64,000 bases of DNA from Psychroflexus sp. ALD_RP9 (GCF_017311165.1 NZ_CP062973.1:1054001-1118000), one strand, 5' to 3'; counted from the first letter of the stretch, positions 27,472 through 36,602 are shown. Made by a program: numbers and translations. Notes: generated from the sequence alone by a model not told the origin.

Positions 27472-28544
27472 TCTTTATACATTTTTACTACTATTTCACC
27501 TTTCGCATTCATTGAAGCGCGATACATCCCTGGCGTATTAAATTCCATACTCATTTGTCCTGATTTATCAATCCCTATAATCCCGCCATTACCACCTAAG
27601 TTTGGTAGCTTTTCTTGAATAACTTTTTGGCTCGCTTGGTTTAAAGACTCACCTAAATACTCCATTCGTGCAGAAATATCATAAGCCACAGCACCACGTA
27701 TAAAAAATTCGCCCCAACCCGTAGCTGAAATGGCACAAGTGTTATTATTAGCGTAGGTTCCTGCACCGATAATAGGCGAATCACCAATTCGACCCCATTT
27801 TTTATTAGTCATACCTCCAGTTGAAGTTCCTGCAGCTAAATTTCCATTTTGATCTAAAGCCACACAACCGACTGTTCCAAATTTCGTATCATCTATAAAA
27901 CTATCGGTATAAGCTGTTTTTTCTTTGTTTTTTACCCGTTGCAAAACATCAAAACGGTCTTGAGTAAAAAAATAGCTCGGATCAACAATTTCTATGCCTT
28001 GGTCTGCGGCAAACTGCTCAGCACCTTTTCCTGAAAGTAGAACATGTGGAGAATTTTTCATCACCTCAAAAGCAAGTTTAATCGGGTTTTTAACCGTTTC
28101 TACACCAGCAACCGCACCAGCATTTCGTGTTTGGCCTTCCATAATCGAAGCATCTAGCGAATTTTTCTCATCATTTGTAAAAACAGCACCTTTAGCAGAA
28201 TTAAATAATGATGAGTCTTCCATAATCACAATACTTGCCTGCACAGCATCGATAGCACTACCACCATTCTTTAAAATTTCATGTCCAGCCACAACCGCTT
28301 CAGTTAATTTTGCTTCATAGACTTTTTGTAAAGAATCGGTCATATTTTCGCGTGTAATTGTACCTGCACCACCATGAATAACAATTCCGAATGTTTGTGA
28401 AGCATTTTCTTTTTCTATGGAATTTGAATTTAACGATTTAGCTTCGGTTGGTTCTGAATTTTGACAACCGACTAAAAATAGACCTACTATTAAGCTTAAA
28501 AGCTTAGGGTTGAAGTTAAGTTGTAAAGTCTTCATTATTTTCAT
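27468..28544 (-). CDS. Isoaspartyl peptidase / plant-type L-asparaginase, lipoprotein
   Basis: The 358-residue protein is an N-terminal-nucleophile hydrolase. The autocleavage site is in FGTVGCVALDQNG (Thr nucleophile), followed by GTSTGGMTNKKWGRIGDSPIIGAGTYA, both typical of IaaA. It removes isoaspartyl residues from peptides or hydrolyses asparagine. The signal region ends LIVGLFLVGCQNS, a lipobox, so it should be membrane-anchored facing the periplasm, as often in Bacteroidota; an ATG at 28535 is an alternative start. It follows the DUF1028 gene by 11 bp, suggesting a joint peptide-turnover operon. Confidence 0.93.
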   Translation of the reverse strand: MKIMKTLQLNFNPKLLSLIVGLFLVGCQNSEPTEAKSLNSNSIEKENASQTFGIVIHGGAGTITRENMTDSLQKVYEAKLTEAVVAGHEILKNGGSAIDAVQASIVIMEDSSLFNSAKGAVFTNDEKNSLDASIMEGQTRNAGAVAGVETVKNPIKLAFEVMKNSPHVLLSGKGAEQFAADQGIEIVDPSYFFTQDRFDVLQRVKNKEKTAYTDSFIDDTKFGTVGCVALDQNGNLAAGTSTGGMTNKKWGRIGDSPIIGAGTYANNNTCAISATGWGEFFIRGAVAYDISARMEYLGESLNQASQKVIQEKLPNLGGNGGIIGIDKSGQMSMEFNTPGMYRASMNAKGEIVVKMYKD

Positions 28545-28555
28545 TTCAGTTAAAA

Positions 28556-29539
28556 TTATAGGTTTAATAAATAGCTTAATGCTTGTTCGTCGATTTGAAG
28601 AAGTTCGGCGTCTGGTAAGCGTTTTAACAAAGTTTGCCAGTTTTTATCAATCTCAAAAATGCGTTCAAATATTGGGACTGATGTTTTAACATCTCCCGAA
28701 TTGGCTAGTGCTACAGCTTTCCAGAATTTCATTTCAAGATTTGTTGGCTCAAGAGCTTCAGCTTTTGAGTAAGCCTCTAAAGCTGCTTTAATATCATTGT
28801 TTTCCATCGCAACATCGCCTTGATTCATATAATCATAGGCGCGGTGAACTTTAAGTAAACGTTCAAGTTCTGCGATAGGTGTTTTATGGTCATCTACTCT
28901 TAAATCAATACGTTTGTCGTCCCAAGGTTGCTTTGTTTTAGTTGAACCAACAACAATCAAAGCAGCCGATTGCTTTCCACGAATATCGCCGCCAGCGGCT
29001 TGCGCTGCTTTCATAGCTTTAACAACACGCTCAGCTAAAGCTAAGTTTTTATGATTTTTAAAAGCCTCATACATTTTTTCAACAACGGTTTCATTAAGCA
29101 TCATATTAGCTTGTACTGAAAAGTTATCTCCAATTTTATGCTGTGCATGAGCGATACATTTTTGCCCCGTATGAACGGCAATTTCACCCTTAACGTTTAA
29201 AATAGCAACTTGTCTAAAAGCCTGAGCTTGATCTTTTTGCTTAAGTTTTTCAAGGGCTTTTTTTGGTGAGTAGTTTTGTTCAAGAAGTTGTAAACCTTCA
29301 TAACCATAGCGTTCACTCACAAAAGATTGAGTCGCCACAACACCAACGCCCGATTTTCCCCAAGGTACGACTGAGCCAACAGAAAACCAATGGCTTTGTA
29401 CACCAACAGCCATTTCTCCAGTTTCAGCATCACGTGCTATAATAGAAAAAGTATGAGCAAAGGGATCTTTAATCGGTATCTGTTGAGAAAAAGAAAAAAC
29501 GGTGTAAAAAAAACAGACTAAGGCAATACAGTTTTTCAT
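28556..29539 (-). CDS. DUF1028 family exported protein with TPR-like tail
   Basis: The 327-residue protein has a signal peptide (cleavage near SFSQ, residue 19), then the DUF1028 domain: FAHTFSIIARDAETGEMAVGVQSHWFSVGS and GVVATQSFVSERYGYEGL. DUF1028 has an N-terminal-nucleophile-like fold and no proven activity. The C-terminal ~100 residues form TPR-like repeats (AYSKAEALEPTNLEMKFWKAVA). It lies just upstream of the isoaspartyl peptidase gene; both being Ntn-type proteins in one operon hints at a shared peptide-processing role. Confidence 0.88.
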   Translation of the reverse strand: MKNCIALVCFFYTVFSFSQQIPIKDPFAHTFSIIARDAETGEMAVGVQSHWFSVGSVVPWGKSGVGVVATQSFVSERYGYEGLQLLEQNYSPKKALEKLKQKDQAQAFRQVAILNVKGEIAVHTGQKCIAHAQHKIGDNFSVQANMMLNETVVEKMYEAFKNHKNLALAERVVKAMKAAQAAGGDIRGKQSAALIVVGSTKTKQPWDDKRIDLRVDDHKTPIAELERLLKVHRAYDYMNQGDVAMENNDIKAALEAYSKAEALEPTNLEMKFWKAVALANSGDVKTSVPIFERIFEIDKNWQTLLKRLPDAELLQIDEQALSYLLNL

Positions 29540-29652
29540 GTTCTTAGGTTTTGCCCTAAGTTACAATTTTAAATTGAATTGCCTCATAAAAGTTAACTAG
29601 CTCCTGCTACAAAGTTCTTTTAAAAATATATAAAAATAAGGCTATCTATGGT

Positions 29653-30066
29653 TTAATGCGGTAATTTACTTTTAAGTACACCGTAAACAAATGTTCCTAA
29701 AATAGCACTTCCAACAACCACTAAAATAGGCAAGTATCCGGCACCAATTAATACATACATAGGTCCTGGACAAGCACCAGCCAACGCCCAACCTAAACCA
29801 AATAAAATTCCGCCTAAAATATATCTCCAAAAAGATTTTGCTTTTGGCTGTAAATGCATGTCAGCTCCGTTTAAGGCTTTAATTTTATTACGCTTTATGA
29901 GTTGAACACCTACAACACCAATAGCTAAAGCCGAGCCGATAATGCCATACATATGGAAAGAGCCAAATTCGAACATTTCGTAAATTCTAAACCACGAAGC
30001 AGCTTCTGATTTATACATTACAATTCCAAAAAAGACACCAACGATTAAATATATTATTGATTTCAT
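29653..30066 (-). CDS. YeeE/YedE half-transporter (DUF6691-like), C-terminal half
   Basis: The 137-residue membrane protein has four helices and the motif GWALAGACPGPMYVLIGAG with the conserved Cys of YeeE/YedE transporters, which move thiosulfate or other sulfur compounds through cysteine relays. The pair of short proteins together equals one full-length YedE. It begins 4 bp after its partner gene. No sulfur-metabolism enzyme lies nearby, so the substrate is inferred from the family only. Confidence 0.88.
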   Translation of the reverse strand: MKSIIYLIVGVFFGIVMYKSEAASWFRIYEMFEFGSFHMYGIIGSALAIGVVGVQLIKRNKIKALNGADMHLQPKAKSFWRYILGGILFGLGWALAGACPGPMYVLIGAGYLPILVVVGSAILGTFVYGVLKSKLPH

Positions 30067-30070
30067 AGCT

Positions 30071-30625
30071 TTAAAATATTAAAGGAAAAATTAAATGAAT
30101 CATTACCAAACCACCAATAAAAAACCCTATCATCGAAATAAGAGATGGTAATTGAAGGTTACTAAGACCTGAAATAGCATGACCAGAAGTACAGCCACCA
30201 GCATATCTTGCGCCAAACCCTACCAAAAAGCCACCTATAATTAAAATAGCTAAGACTTTAGGATCGCTTAGGGCTTCTGCTGAAAAAAGTTCTTCAGGCA
30301 AATAGGCGTCATCAGCACTTTCAATACCATAGGTTTGAAGTGTTTGGGCAACATCATCATTAATGTTAACAGAATTGTTTGACAAGTAATTATTAGCTAA
30401 AAATCCACCAATTATAGCACCAACCACAACTATTAAATTCCAACGTTGTGTTTTCCAATCAAACTTAAAAAAATCTGCTACTTTTCCTGCGCCTCCAATT
30501 GTACAAGCAGTTCTCAGGTTTGATGACATTCCGAAATTCTTGCCTAAAAACAATAAAATAAACATGGTCAAGGCAATTAAAGGCCCAGAAATATACCAAG
30601 GCCAAGGTTCATAAATCCAATTCAT
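30071..30625 (-). CDS. YeeE/YedE half-transporter, N-terminal half
   Basis: The 184-residue membrane protein contains LRTACTIGG and GARYAGGCTSGHAISGLS, the two cysteine signatures of the YeeE/YedE family. I choose the ATG at 30625 (MNWIYEPWPW); the frame is open to 30658 but the extra residues are not family-like. With the following gene it forms a split sulfur-compound permease, a common arrangement in Bacteroidota and Proteobacteria. Confidence 0.9.
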   Translation of the reverse strand: MNWIYEPWPWYISGPLIALTMFILLFLGKNFGMSSNLRTACTIGGAGKVADFFKFDWKTQRWNLIVVVGAIIGGFLANNYLSNNSVNINDDVAQTLQTYGIESADDAYLPEELFSAEALSDPKVLAILIIGGFLVGFGARYAGGCTSGHAISGLSNLQLPSLISMIGFFIGGLVMIHLIFPLIF

Positions 30626-30677
30626 AGTTATAGGTTTTTTGCAAATAAAGTAATCCAATTAAGTATTGAATGTAACC

Positions 30678-32003
30678 TTAGTTACGTTTTTCTTGTAGAA
30701 GTTTTAAAGCTTTACTAATACTAGCATAAATTTTTGCTAACTCATTGTTATTAATGACAAAAGGCGGCAAACAGTAAATGGTTTGGCCTAATGGTCTTAA
30801 AAAAACGCCTTGTTCCATGAAAAATTGAAATAGCCAATTGCGTTCTTTTCCATAGCGTGACATTTCTATATTAAGATCTAAAGCGAAAATAACGCCTAAA
30901 TGTCTTACAGACTTTACCAAAGGATGTTGCTCAATTTGACAAGCAAAAGCTTTGTGCTGTTCAGCTATTTCAACAATTTGTTTTTGAATAGCATCACTTT
31001 TGAGCAATTTTATACTTGCAGTAGCTGCAGCACAAGCTAAAGGATTTCCGGTATAGGTATGGCCATGAAATAAGCCCTTAGCGATATCATTATCATAAAA
31101 AGCCTTATAAATTTTCTTGGTACAAGAGGTTAAACCCATTGGCACCATTCCGGCGCTTAAGGCCTTACTAAAACACATAATATCAGGCTTGGTTTTTACT
31201 TGATCTGATGCAAAAAAAGTTCCTGTTTTACCAAAACCCGTCATAACTTCATCTGCAATGCAAATAATATTTGCTTTTTTACAACGCTTTAAAATTTCAT
31301 CTAAAGCTTTGACATCGTAGATTTTCATAGCTGCCGCACCTTGAACTATAGGTTCATAAATAAAACCAGCAATATCTTCTTTTGCAATAAGCTGGTCTAG
31401 TTGAGCTAATACAGCTGCGTTATTGTGACCTTCAGGACGCGGTATACGAACCACTTTTATAAAATGATCTTCAAATGCGCCATTATAAACTGATAAGCCA
31501 GAAACTGACATCGCCCCAAAGGTATCACCATGAAAACCTTCTTCTAAAGCCAGCATAACCTGGCGCTTTTGGCCTTGATTGTGGTGATATTGCAAGGCCA
31601 TTTTAATACCAATTTCGGTAGCAGTTGAACCATTATCATTAAAAAATAATTTTTGCTGATTAGATGGTAAAATATCTAAAAGCGCTTCAGCCAGATTTAC
31701 AGCTGGCTCATGTGTAAAACCACTAAAAACAATTTGATCAAGCGTTTGCATTTGATGATGAACCGCCTCAATAATTTCGGGATGGCAATGCCCAAACATA
31801 CTTGTGTACCAAGAGGCAATCCCGTCGATGTAAGATTTACCGGATTCATCGGTTAACCAAACGCCTTTGGCCTTTTTTATCGCTAACATCTTACCGCTAG
31901 TTTTATGTTGCGTTAAAGGATGCCAAATATGCTTTGCATCACGTGCGGAAATTGATGGGTTTGGCTGAAATAATTTTGAGATATGCTCTAGCGTCGAATT
32001 CAT
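30678..32003 (-). CDS. bioA: Adenosylmethionine-8-amino-7-oxononanoate aminotransferase
   Basis: The 441-residue PLP enzyme converts KAPA to DAPA in biotin synthesis. Class III aminotransferase landmarks include WHPLTQHK near the start, SGFTHEPAVNLAEALL, ADEVMTGFGKTGTFF, the PLP lysine in CFSKALSAGMVPMG and GHTYTGNPLACAAA. The ATG overlaps the bioD stop by 4 bp (ATGA), so translation is coupled. Other biotin genes (bioB, bioF) are not in the window. Confidence 0.95.
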   Translation of the reverse strand: MNSTLEHISKLFQPNPSISARDAKHIWHPLTQHKTSGKMLAIKKAKGVWLTDESGKSYIDGIASWYTSMFGHCHPEIIEAVHHQMQTLDQIVFSGFTHEPAVNLAEALLDILPSNQQKLFFNDNGSTATEIGIKMALQYHHNQGQKRQVMLALEEGFHGDTFGAMSVSGLSVYNGAFEDHFIKVVRIPRPEGHNNAAVLAQLDQLIAKEDIAGFIYEPIVQGAAAMKIYDVKALDEILKRCKKANIICIADEVMTGFGKTGTFFASDQVKTKPDIMCFSKALSAGMVPMGLTSCTKKIYKAFYDNDIAKGLFHGHTYTGNPLACAAATASIKLLKSDAIQKQIVEIAEQHKAFACQIEQHPLVKSVRHLGVIFALDLNIEMSRYGKERNWLFQFFMEQGVFLRPLGQTIYCLPPFVINNNELAKIYASISKALKLLQEKRN

Positions 32004-32629
32004 GAAGTTGAGTTCAGTTGTTGCAAGTTTTTGCTGAAGGTTCTAGCGTAGGATTGAATGACTTCAGGTGTAATTTCGGCTTCATTATTAATTCTACCAA
32101 TAACATTTAATGGAAATCGCTCTAAAATAATCGACTCGGTTGAAGGGTTTTCGTCACCATTAAATAGCAAATGTATATGTTTAAATCCTTTAAACTTCAA
32201 ATACTCTAAAGTTAATAATGTATGGTTAATACTACCTAAATAATGCCGAGAAACAACAACAATATGGTCTTTCTCTTTTGCTAGGTCTATTACATTTTCG
32301 GTGTTATTCACCGGCACTAAAATACCACCAGCACCTTCAATAACTAAATGATTAGTGGTGTTTGGGCGATTAATTTGATTCAATTGAATTTGAACTTGAT
32401 CAATTTCAGCTGCGGCATGCGGACTCATTGGCGTTTGTAAAGCGTGTGCATTATCAAAAAACTGAGATTGAGCGTTGCTTACCAAGCGCTTTACTTTATG
32501 TGTGTCTGAATTGTTTAAATCACCTGCTTGAATAGGTTTCCAATAGTCGGCTTTTAGAGCTTCAGTAATGATAGCTGCCGCTACCGTTTTGCCAACATCA
32601 GTGCCAATACCTGTAACGAAAATTGTCAT
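32000..32629 (-). CDS. bioD: Dethiobiotin synthetase
   Basis: The 209-residue ATPase closes the ureido ring of dethiobiotin. It begins MTIFVTGIGTDVGKTVAAA, the family P-loop GTDVGKT, then YWKPIQAGD, TPMSPHAAAE and VIEGAGGILVPVN. The frame is open upstream to 32800, but those residues overlap the enoyl-CoA hydratase gene and are not family-like, so I start at the ATG at 32629. It lies 16 bp after the hydratase gene and overlaps bioA by 4 bp. Confidence 0.95.
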   Translation of the reverse strand: MTIFVTGIGTDVGKTVAAAIITEALKADYWKPIQAGDLNNSDTHKVKRLVSNAQSQFFDNAHALQTPMSPHAAAEIDQVQIQLNQINRPNTTNHLVIEGAGGILVPVNNTENVIDLAKEKDHIVVVSRHYLGSINHTLLTLEYLKFKGFKHIHLLFNGDENPSTESIILERFPLNVIGRINNEAEITPEVIQSYARTFSKNLQQLNSTS

Positions 32630-32645
32630 TTTTAAAAGCTTCTTT

Positions 32646-33422
32646 TTAATTAAAATCAGGCTTGCGTTTATTGAGGAAAGCTTGTGTTCCTTCAGCAAAA
32701 TCGTCTGTGCCAAAGGCTTCTCCAAAAGCTTTGATTTCAGTTTCAAAACCATTGGTACCATCTTCATAATTCGCATTAACCGCTTTAATTGCTGCGGCAA
32801 TTGCTTGACTAGAATTATTCATAATTTTATGCGCTAATTTTTCGGCAAGATCAAGCAACTCAGTTGGTGTGGTAACGTGATTAACTAAGCCATAGTCTTT
32901 AGCAGTTTTAGCATCAATCATGCCTGCGGTCATAATCATTTCCATCGCACGACCTTTACCTACTAATTGAGGTAAACGTTGCGTGCCACCATAACCAGGA
33001 ATAACTCCTAAAGAAGTTTCAGGTAAACCCATTTTAGCATTTTCGCTGGCAACTCTAAAATGTGCAGCCATCGCTAATTCTAATCCGCCGCCTAATGCAA
33101 ATCCGTTAATGGCTGCAATCACAGGTTTAGGAAAATTCGCGATATAGTCAAATACAATTTCTTGGCCTTTTGCCGCTAAATCGGTGCCTTCTGCAACATT
33201 ATAATCTGCAAACTCTGAAATATCGGCACCAGCAACAAAAGCTTTTTCGCCACTTCCGGTTAAAATAACAACACGTACGTTAGCTTGGTCTTTTAAATGT
33301 TTAAATGCCGTGTGAATCTCCTGAATGGTTTCACGATTTAATGCATTTAGCTTTTTTGGACGTGCAATAGCTAATGTGGCTATGGCATCTTTAATATTGA
33401 GTTCTAGGTTTTGAAAATTCAT
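32646..33422 (-). CDS. Enoyl-CoA hydratase/isomerase family protein (crotonase)
   Basis: The 258-residue enzyme shows the crotonase oxyanion hole AFVAGADISEFADYN and the catalytic-Glu segments LGGGLELAMAAHFRVAS and LPETSLGVIPGYGGTQRLP, with both catalytic glutamates present. It should hydrate 2-enoyl-CoA in fatty-acid or 3-hydroxybutyryl-CoA metabolism. It lies between the histidine kinase gene and bioD in a tight minus-strand run. Confidence 0.93.
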   Translation of the reverse strand: MNFQNLELNIKDAIATLAIARPKKLNALNRETIQEIHTAFKHLKDQANVRVVILTGSGEKAFVAGADISEFADYNVAEGTDLAAKGQEIVFDYIANFPKPVIAAINGFALGGGLELAMAAHFRVASENAKMGLPETSLGVIPGYGGTQRLPQLVGKGRAMEMIMTAGMIDAKTAKDYGLVNHVTTPTELLDLAEKLAHKIMNNSSQAIAAAIKAVNANYEDGTNGFETEIKAFGEAFGTDDFAEGTQAFLNKRKPDFN

Positions 33423-33427
33423 AGTTT

Positions 33428-34873
33428 TTAATTTTTTGGTATTGAAATAACAAAGGTACTACCTTGATTAAGTTTAGAGTTTAATTTTATACTGCCTTTA
33501 TAATTTTCGACTAAATTTTTGACCATACCAAGTCCTAATCCCATTCCACTTGATTTGGTTGTAAACTTTGGTTCAAAAATATGTTGTTGATGGTCTTCAG
33601 AAATGCCACAACCATTGTCTTGAACTGAAATTTTGACTGTTTTTTCGAGTTCGGTAACTTCAACTAGAATCTTTGGGTCAGTCAAGTCGCTCGTTGCTTG
33701 AATAGCATTTTTTAAAAGGTTTGTTATTATCCGGATCCACTGAGTTTTATCAAATTTCAAATCAATTTCAGACTGATTTGTGGTTAGCTGAATATAATTA
33801 GCATTAAAAATATCGATAGCGAGTTTAGTGGTTTCGACAAGGTTGATGGTTTCTGTCTTTTGGGCTGGCATTTTCGCAAAGTCTGAAAACGCTGAAGCTA
33901 TGGTGCTTAAGGTATCAATTTGTTGAATTAATGAGCTAGAAAAATCTTTAAGTTTGGTTTTAATATCTGGATCATCTGCTTTAAAACGACGCTCAAAATT
34001 TTGAATGTTTAAGCGCATAGGCGTCAACGGATTTTTAATTTCGTGTGCAACTTGTTTGGCCATTTGTCGCCAAGCTTCATCACGTTCAGATTTAGCGAGT
34101 TTTGCTGCGCTTTCTTCAAGCTGATCGACCATGGCGTTGTAAGAATGAATGAGCGGCTTGATTTCTGAGCTGAGTCTATCGGCTTTAATTTTTGGGTTTT
34201 TTTGGTCTAAGCGGGTTTGGTTTAAAGTTTGACTAATTGCTTTAAGCGAACGTGTGATGTAATTAGATTGAAAGTACGCCAAAACCATAGCGGCTATTAG
34301 CATTATGGCATAAACTTGTGCTAATAAGATTAAAAAGTCGTTTAACTCGCGTTCTAAAAAACCATCGTCTTCTATATAAGGTAAATTTAAAATGCCAATA
34401 GGTTTAAAATATTTATCGAGAATGTAAGTGTAAGAAGATTGGTATTTTTGGTTGTCTTCTACAAAGCTATTTACGTATTTTTTGTTAGAAGAATTTTGTA
34501 AAGCGATTAATGCTTTTTCGGGCATTTGAGTTGATAAACTATCAAGGTAAAACTTGGTCATTGACGACTTTAATAAATGACCTTGGGTATCGTAAATATT
34601 AATTTCAGTGTCGTGAATATCTTGTATTTCATAAATTTTTTCTTTAAAAATAAGTGGTAAGTTTTCTGTATTTACCGTGTAATAAGTGGTTCTTAAAATG
34701 TAGTTGATGTTAGCGCGAATGGCATTTTCTTTTCGGTTTAGCTTTTCGCGGTGCAAATCTTCTGCTTCCTGCTTGTACTGGTAAACTGTAACAATTGCAA
34801 TAAGTACTGATGCACCGATGACCAAAGCAATCATCGATAAAAATATGCGTGTACTTAAAGAGCGTTTAAACAT
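33428..34873 (-). CDS. Sensor histidine kinase (NtrY-like)
   Basis: The 481-residue kinase has two transmembrane helices (about 10-32 and 180-202) enclosing a periplasmic sensor of ~150 residues, a HAMP-like linker, the phospho-acceptor motif VAHEIKNPLTPMRLNIQNF and a HATPase domain with VQDNGCGIS and GMGLGLGMVKNLVE. This H-box sequence is typical of NtrY-type kinases. There is no response-regulator gene next to it. I prefer the ATG at 34873 (MFKRSLSTR) over that at 34879; either way it overlaps the hemJ gene end. Confidence 0.92.
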   Translation of the reverse strand: MFKRSLSTRIFLSMIALVIGASVLIAIVTVYQYKQEAEDLHREKLNRKENAIRANINYILRTTYYTVNTENLPLIFKEKIYEIQDIHDTEINIYDTQGHLLKSSMTKFYLDSLSTQMPEKALIALQNSSNKKYVNSFVEDNQKYQSSYTYILDKYFKPIGILNLPYIEDDGFLERELNDFLILLAQVYAIMLIAAMVLAYFQSNYITRSLKAISQTLNQTRLDQKNPKIKADRLSSEIKPLIHSYNAMVDQLEESAAKLAKSERDEAWRQMAKQVAHEIKNPLTPMRLNIQNFERRFKADDPDIKTKLKDFSSSLIQQIDTLSTIASAFSDFAKMPAQKTETINLVETTKLAIDIFNANYIQLTTNQSEIDLKFDKTQWIRIITNLLKNAIQATSDLTDPKILVEVTELEKTVKISVQDNGCGISEDHQQHIFEPKFTTKSSGMGLGLGMVKNLVENYKGSIKLNSKLNQGSTFVISIPKN

Positions 34874-35414
34874 CTTCACCTTTAGCTTTTCTAAAATTTT
34901 TGTAAGCTCTAATGCCTAACATGAGTAATACGGCTAAACCAACTAAACCAACAAGCCCGTAAATCCAATTAATAGCGCTTTTTAATATTACTAAAAATAC
35001 AACGGCAAATAAAATAATCGTGGCGCCTTCATTCCATAAACGCATTTGGTTGGAGGTCCAACGAATATCGTCTTGTTGAAATTGTTTGTAGATAAAATGA
35101 TTTTTGAGATGATAAGCAAACAATAAAATAACAAAAGCAAGTTTTACATGCATCCAGCCTTGTTGAAGCCAATATGGATTAATAATTAATAACCAAACAG
35201 CAAAAAGTGTTGCCAGAATAGCTGAAGGCCAAGTGATAATATTCCATAAGCGTTTAGTCATGAGCTTCAATTGTTCACTTAAAATTTTAGATTCTGGTTT
35301 CGGTTTTAAACTGGCTTCAATTTGATAAATAAATAATCGCGGGATATAAAATAAGCCCGCAAACCAAGTGATGACAAAAATGAGGTGTAGGGCTTTAATG
35401 TAATTATAGGTCAT
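34866..35414 (-). CDS. hemJ: HemJ-like protoporphyrinogen oxidase / CopD-family membrane protein
   Basis: The 182-residue membrane protein begins MTYNYIKALHLIFVITWFAG and continues FYIPRLFIY, the conserved N-terminus of HemJ, including the His and the Trp-Phe-Ala-Gly motif. HemJ oxidises protoporphyrinogen IX, the penultimate haem step, in bacteria lacking HemG and HemY. I start at the ATG at 35414; the frame is open to 35480 but the extension is not family-like. It overlaps the kinase gene start by 8 bp. Confidence 0.85.
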   Translation of the reverse strand: MTYNYIKALHLIFVITWFAGLFYIPRLFIYQIEASLKPKPESKILSEQLKLMTKRLWNIITWPSAILATLFAVWLLIINPYWLQQGWMHVKLAFVILLFAYHLKNHFIYKQFQQDDIRWTSNQMRLWNEGATIILFAVVFLVILKSAINWIYGLVGLVGLAVLLMLGIRAYKNFRKAKGEDV

Positions 35415-35492
35415 TTTATTTGAGCTTATGGCAAAAGTTGAAGTTACAAAATTAAGCGCTTGGCTTGAAACATAATACAAATTAAAGCTTAT

Positions 35493-35654
35493 TTAAGTCT
35501 TCTTGTTATTTTGTAAGATGTAAACCAACACAAATCCGCCAGCGCCACCCATGAATGTCCAAGCTGTACTTCCGAACCAATGGCTAGTTACATAGGCCAA
35601 AAAACCGAATACGATGATGATAATGCCTATTATTTTTAGGTTTTTTGGAGTCAT
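35493..35654 (-). CDS. Small membrane protein, 53 residues
   Basis: The frame starts at an ATG (MTPKNLKIIGIIIIVFGFLA) and has two hydrophobic helices (about 7-24 and 33-47) separated by SHWFGSTAWTFMGG. It lies immediately upstream of hemJ on the same strand and resembles short two-helix proteins found in flavobacterial genomes. Function unknown. Confidence 0.6.
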   Translation of the reverse strand: MTPKNLKIIGIIIIVFGFLAYVTSHWFGSTAWTFMGGAGGFVLVYILQNNKKT

Positions 35655-36019
35655 ACGCAAGTCTACATTTAATGCAATTGAGTTTTAAATTTACAATTAA
35701 AATAGTTAAGCGACAGGTTACAGGCCATAAAAGTTGATTGAAGCTAACTAACTTCAACTTATGTATTTTAATAGAGCCTTCAACTGGTCGTGTATTAACA
35801 TAACTAAAAGTTGCATGCTATGCTCAGGTTTTGAATAAATTTGAGATTTTATTTGAAGTTTAAAAGTTATTTCAACTTCGGAAATAGATAGATTTAGTGT
35901 AAGCTTACATCTTAAAGAAGCATCATTGCCTGTTAGAACAAAGATTTAGTCATGACGACTGTTGTACCCTCTTTTATATCTTGTTTTAACAGGCGTTCCC
36001 GCTATGGGCGATGCTTATT
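35655..36019. other. Intergenic gap, 365 bp
   Basis: A hairpin-like segment (AAGTT...GAAG / CTTC-AACTT) spans about 35731-35760. A short GC-rich stretch at about 35990-36014 (CGTTCCCGCTATGGGCGATG) stands out in otherwise AT-rich DNA and lies just past the stop of the 36020 gene; it could be a remnant of a dispersed repeat. No reading frame with coding character was found. Confidence 0.35.
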
Positions 36020-36412
36020 TTATAATGGCATAATATCTACCATAAGGTCGTTATTATTTTGGTAAGTAATCATGCCAACAAATTCTATTTTAAGCTTTAA
36101 ATAATCTTTTAGGTATAGAAATTTTTCAGGTAAATAACCCAAACATGTATTGGTTTCATTTACAACTTTTATATGGTTATTATGATAGATTAGACTTACG
36201 AAACTACCCATACGAGGCTGTGTTTGATGTTGTGTGAAATAGTCTGACTGATCACTTTTAATAAGAGCTGCCGAAAAATGAAGCTGATGTTTAGTATTTA
36301 TAGGATTTATACTTGAGGCTGCTTGATTGAACAAACTAGGGTCGCAAATTTCGTAAGTTACAGTTTTCATTGTTGAAGCATTTGGGGAAATAGCAGTGCA
36401 TGAACTGTTCAT
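36020..36412 (-). CDS. Orphan protein of unknown function
   Basis: I do not recognise this protein. From the ATG at 36412 it has 130 residues, no signal peptide and no membrane helix. Its C-terminal half (MGSFVSLIYHNNHIKVVN, NTCLGYLPEKFLYL) has a faint HIRAN-like rhythm, too weak to call. The frame also opens at 36433 and 36370. The copy-A repeat ends at base 36434, and its predicted -7 box (36436-36443) would put the transcript start near 36430, which favours the start at 36412 or 36370. It is the likely target of that promoter. Confidence 0.55.
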   Translation of the reverse strand: MNSSCTAISPNASTMKTVTYEICDPSLFNQAASSINPINTKHQLHFSAALIKSDQSDYFTQHQTQPRMGSFVSLIYHNNHIKVVNETNTCLGYLPEKFLYLKDYLKLKIEFVGMITYQNNNDLMVDIMPL

Positions 36413-36433
36413 AACAATTTGTTTTAATAACAT

Positions 36434-36574
36434 GATAAACTTACGAGCTATTAATTAACTTGCGGTTGTCATTTACCGTAAAAAAAGTAAGCATAATCCG
36501 TACTTTTTAGGGCAAAAACACCTGATTTACGCGATAAAGTTGTGTTTTTGGTGTTTTGTTAAGACTTTTTTAAG
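36434..36574 (-). repeat. Repeat element copy A: regulated promoter with direct and inverted repeats
   Basis: This 141-bp segment is nearly identical to copy B, with about a dozen differences by eye. Plus-strand parts: two direct repeats at 36465-36480 (degenerate, GTTGTCATTTACCGTA) and 36487-36502 (GTAAGCATAATCCGTA), period 22 bp; inverted repeat CAAAAACAC / GTGTTTTTG at 36513-36521 and 36542-36550 with a 20-nt spacer. Read on the minus strand, a TAAGTTTA -7 box (36436-36443) lies 21 bp from the proximal repeat and faces the orphan gene. Confidence 0.85.
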
Positions 36575-36602
36575 AAGCTTTGTAAAACAAAAGGAAATTA
36601 AA

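Noticed and set aside
28556..29539. DUF1028 protein as a fused peptidoglycan hydrolase
   Set aside because: The C-terminal ~100 residues look like TPR repeats; no peptidoglycan-binding or hydrolase motif is visible.
32630..32800. N-terminal extension of BioD
   Set aside because: The extra 57 residues overlap the hydratase gene in another frame and do not precede the P-loop in known BioD proteins; the ATG at 32629 fits exactly.
36020..36412. HIRAN-domain assignment for the orphan protein
   Set aside because: Only a loose resemblance of a GYLPEK-like turn was seen; the core HIRAN pattern of conserved Gly, Asn and Asp residues is not met.
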